Source of the DNA: PCC-6406 sp964353225
GTDB lineage: Bacteria; Cyanobacteriota; Cyanobacteriia; Phormidesmidales; Phormidesmidaceae
Reading direction: 5' to 3'
Assembly (NCBI GenBank): GCA_964353225.1
Contig: CAYGVA010000010.1
Location: 1-43,272 of the forward strand
Length of the DNA stretch: 43,272 nucleotides
Program-made: the position numbers and the translations under genes
Part shown: piece by piece, positions 43,030 through 43,272 of the stretch
How the letters are laid out: each line of letters begins with the position of its first letter
Numbering within the stretch: the first letter of the stretch is position 1
The notes under the pieces: model-generated
What the model saw: the letters and a program-made list of their open reading frames with translations, nothing else
What the model was told of the DNA's origin: nothing
Databases searched by the model: none

Positions 43030-43177
43030 TCAGAGGCCGTTTGAAAGGGGGTAGGTCAGTACTAGATGCGACTGTAGGCCGTCAGGACACAGCCTGTATC
43101 CCCAATGTTGCCGTTGTTTTTTCTAGGTGACCTCAGTAGCCAAATCGGCGGTGAAAGGGTTTTTAAACAGCCTCTCA
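43030..43177. repeat. 142-bp element with GAGGC-type inverted ends (second MITE type)
   Basis: GAGGCCGTTTGAAA at 43033-43046 is inverted, with two differences, at the right end (TTTAAACAGCCTC, 43162-43174). TCA stands on both sides (43030-43032, 43175-43177). A 3-bp duplication of TNA type would fit one group of IS5-family elements. The right arm repeats at 12864-12878, where similarity runs slightly past the proposed edge, so the boundary is uncertain. Confidence 0.45.
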
Positions 43178-43259
43178 AGGAGAATCACTATAGGAATTTG
43201 GGACAAAAAAACTGATTGGGCGATCTATTTATTGCAAGTTAATGCAAGGGGGATATTGG

Positions 43260-43272
43260 ATGGCTCGACTTG
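43260..43272 (+). CDS. Possible gene start cut by the window edge
   Basis: ATGGCTCGACTTG encodes MARL and continues beyond the window. AAGGGGG at 43246-43252 is a good ribosome binding site seven bases upstream. Four codons do not allow any identification. Confidence 0.3.

Noticed and set aside
1..43272. CRISPR array or rRNA genes
   Set aside because: No regularly spaced direct repeats and no rRNA sequence are visible on either strand.

Overview
The window is a cyanobacterial chromosome segment. Direct signs are psb30 (ycf12, a photosystem II subunit), ndhB, sipA, a B12-riboswitch-controlled CbiX, a pair of half-size GDT1-type cation exporters, and more than 20 copies of the HIP1 octamer GCGATCGC in the conserved parts. 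The genus cannot be fixed from the sequence.

Layout. 1-7.6 kb: the 3' end of gltD, then NYN, Uma2, Nfu, aminotransferase, PPK2 and pentapeptide membrane protein genes. 7.8-12.8 kb, plus strand: a small polysaccharide block (Wzy/ligase-like protein, two glycosyltransferases, then manC). 12.9-25.6 kb: housekeeping and photosynthesis genes (MFS, ltaE, ndhB, topA, GDT1 pair, YkgJ, psb30, cbiX, sipA, fructosamine kinase, M16 peptidase). 25.9-42.2 kb, minus strand: a complete Wzx/Wzy-type exopolysaccharide locus. In transcription order it runs pssD, pssE, Wzc-like PCP, Wzy, an unknown six-helix membrane protein, GT4, GT4, a gene remnant, GT2, GT4, GT4, Wzx flippase, OPX/Wza-like export protein and a membrane-anchored GH10 glycosidase. 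The last kilobase is non-coding and rich in small mobile elements.

How the genes could work together. PssD/PssE (Alg14/Alg13-like) would add an early sugar to the lipid carrier, and the GT2/GT4 enzymes extend the repeat unit. Wzx flips it, Wzy polymerises, the Wzc-like protein and OPX protein control length and export, and the GH10 enzyme may trim the polymer. ManC would supply GDP-mannose.

Main unusual signals. (1) A 91-bp palindromic element occurs three times. Each copy has GTAA-starting inverted ends and an 8- or 9-bp target duplication, so it is a MITE that looks IS66-like; two copies bracket the exopolysaccharide locus. (2) HIP1 is nearly absent from both polysaccharide blocks, which suggests a different origin. 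(3) A membrane protein with charged residues inside helices has a decayed C-terminal copy 2.5 kb away, next to a duplicated GT4, which suggests an internal duplication. (4) A cobalamin riboswitch lies before a CbiX with both an MxCxxC motif and a His-rich tail. (5) A terminator-like hairpin with a competing pairing lies just before the psb30 ribosome binding site. No tRNA, rRNA, CRISPR array or intact transposase was found.
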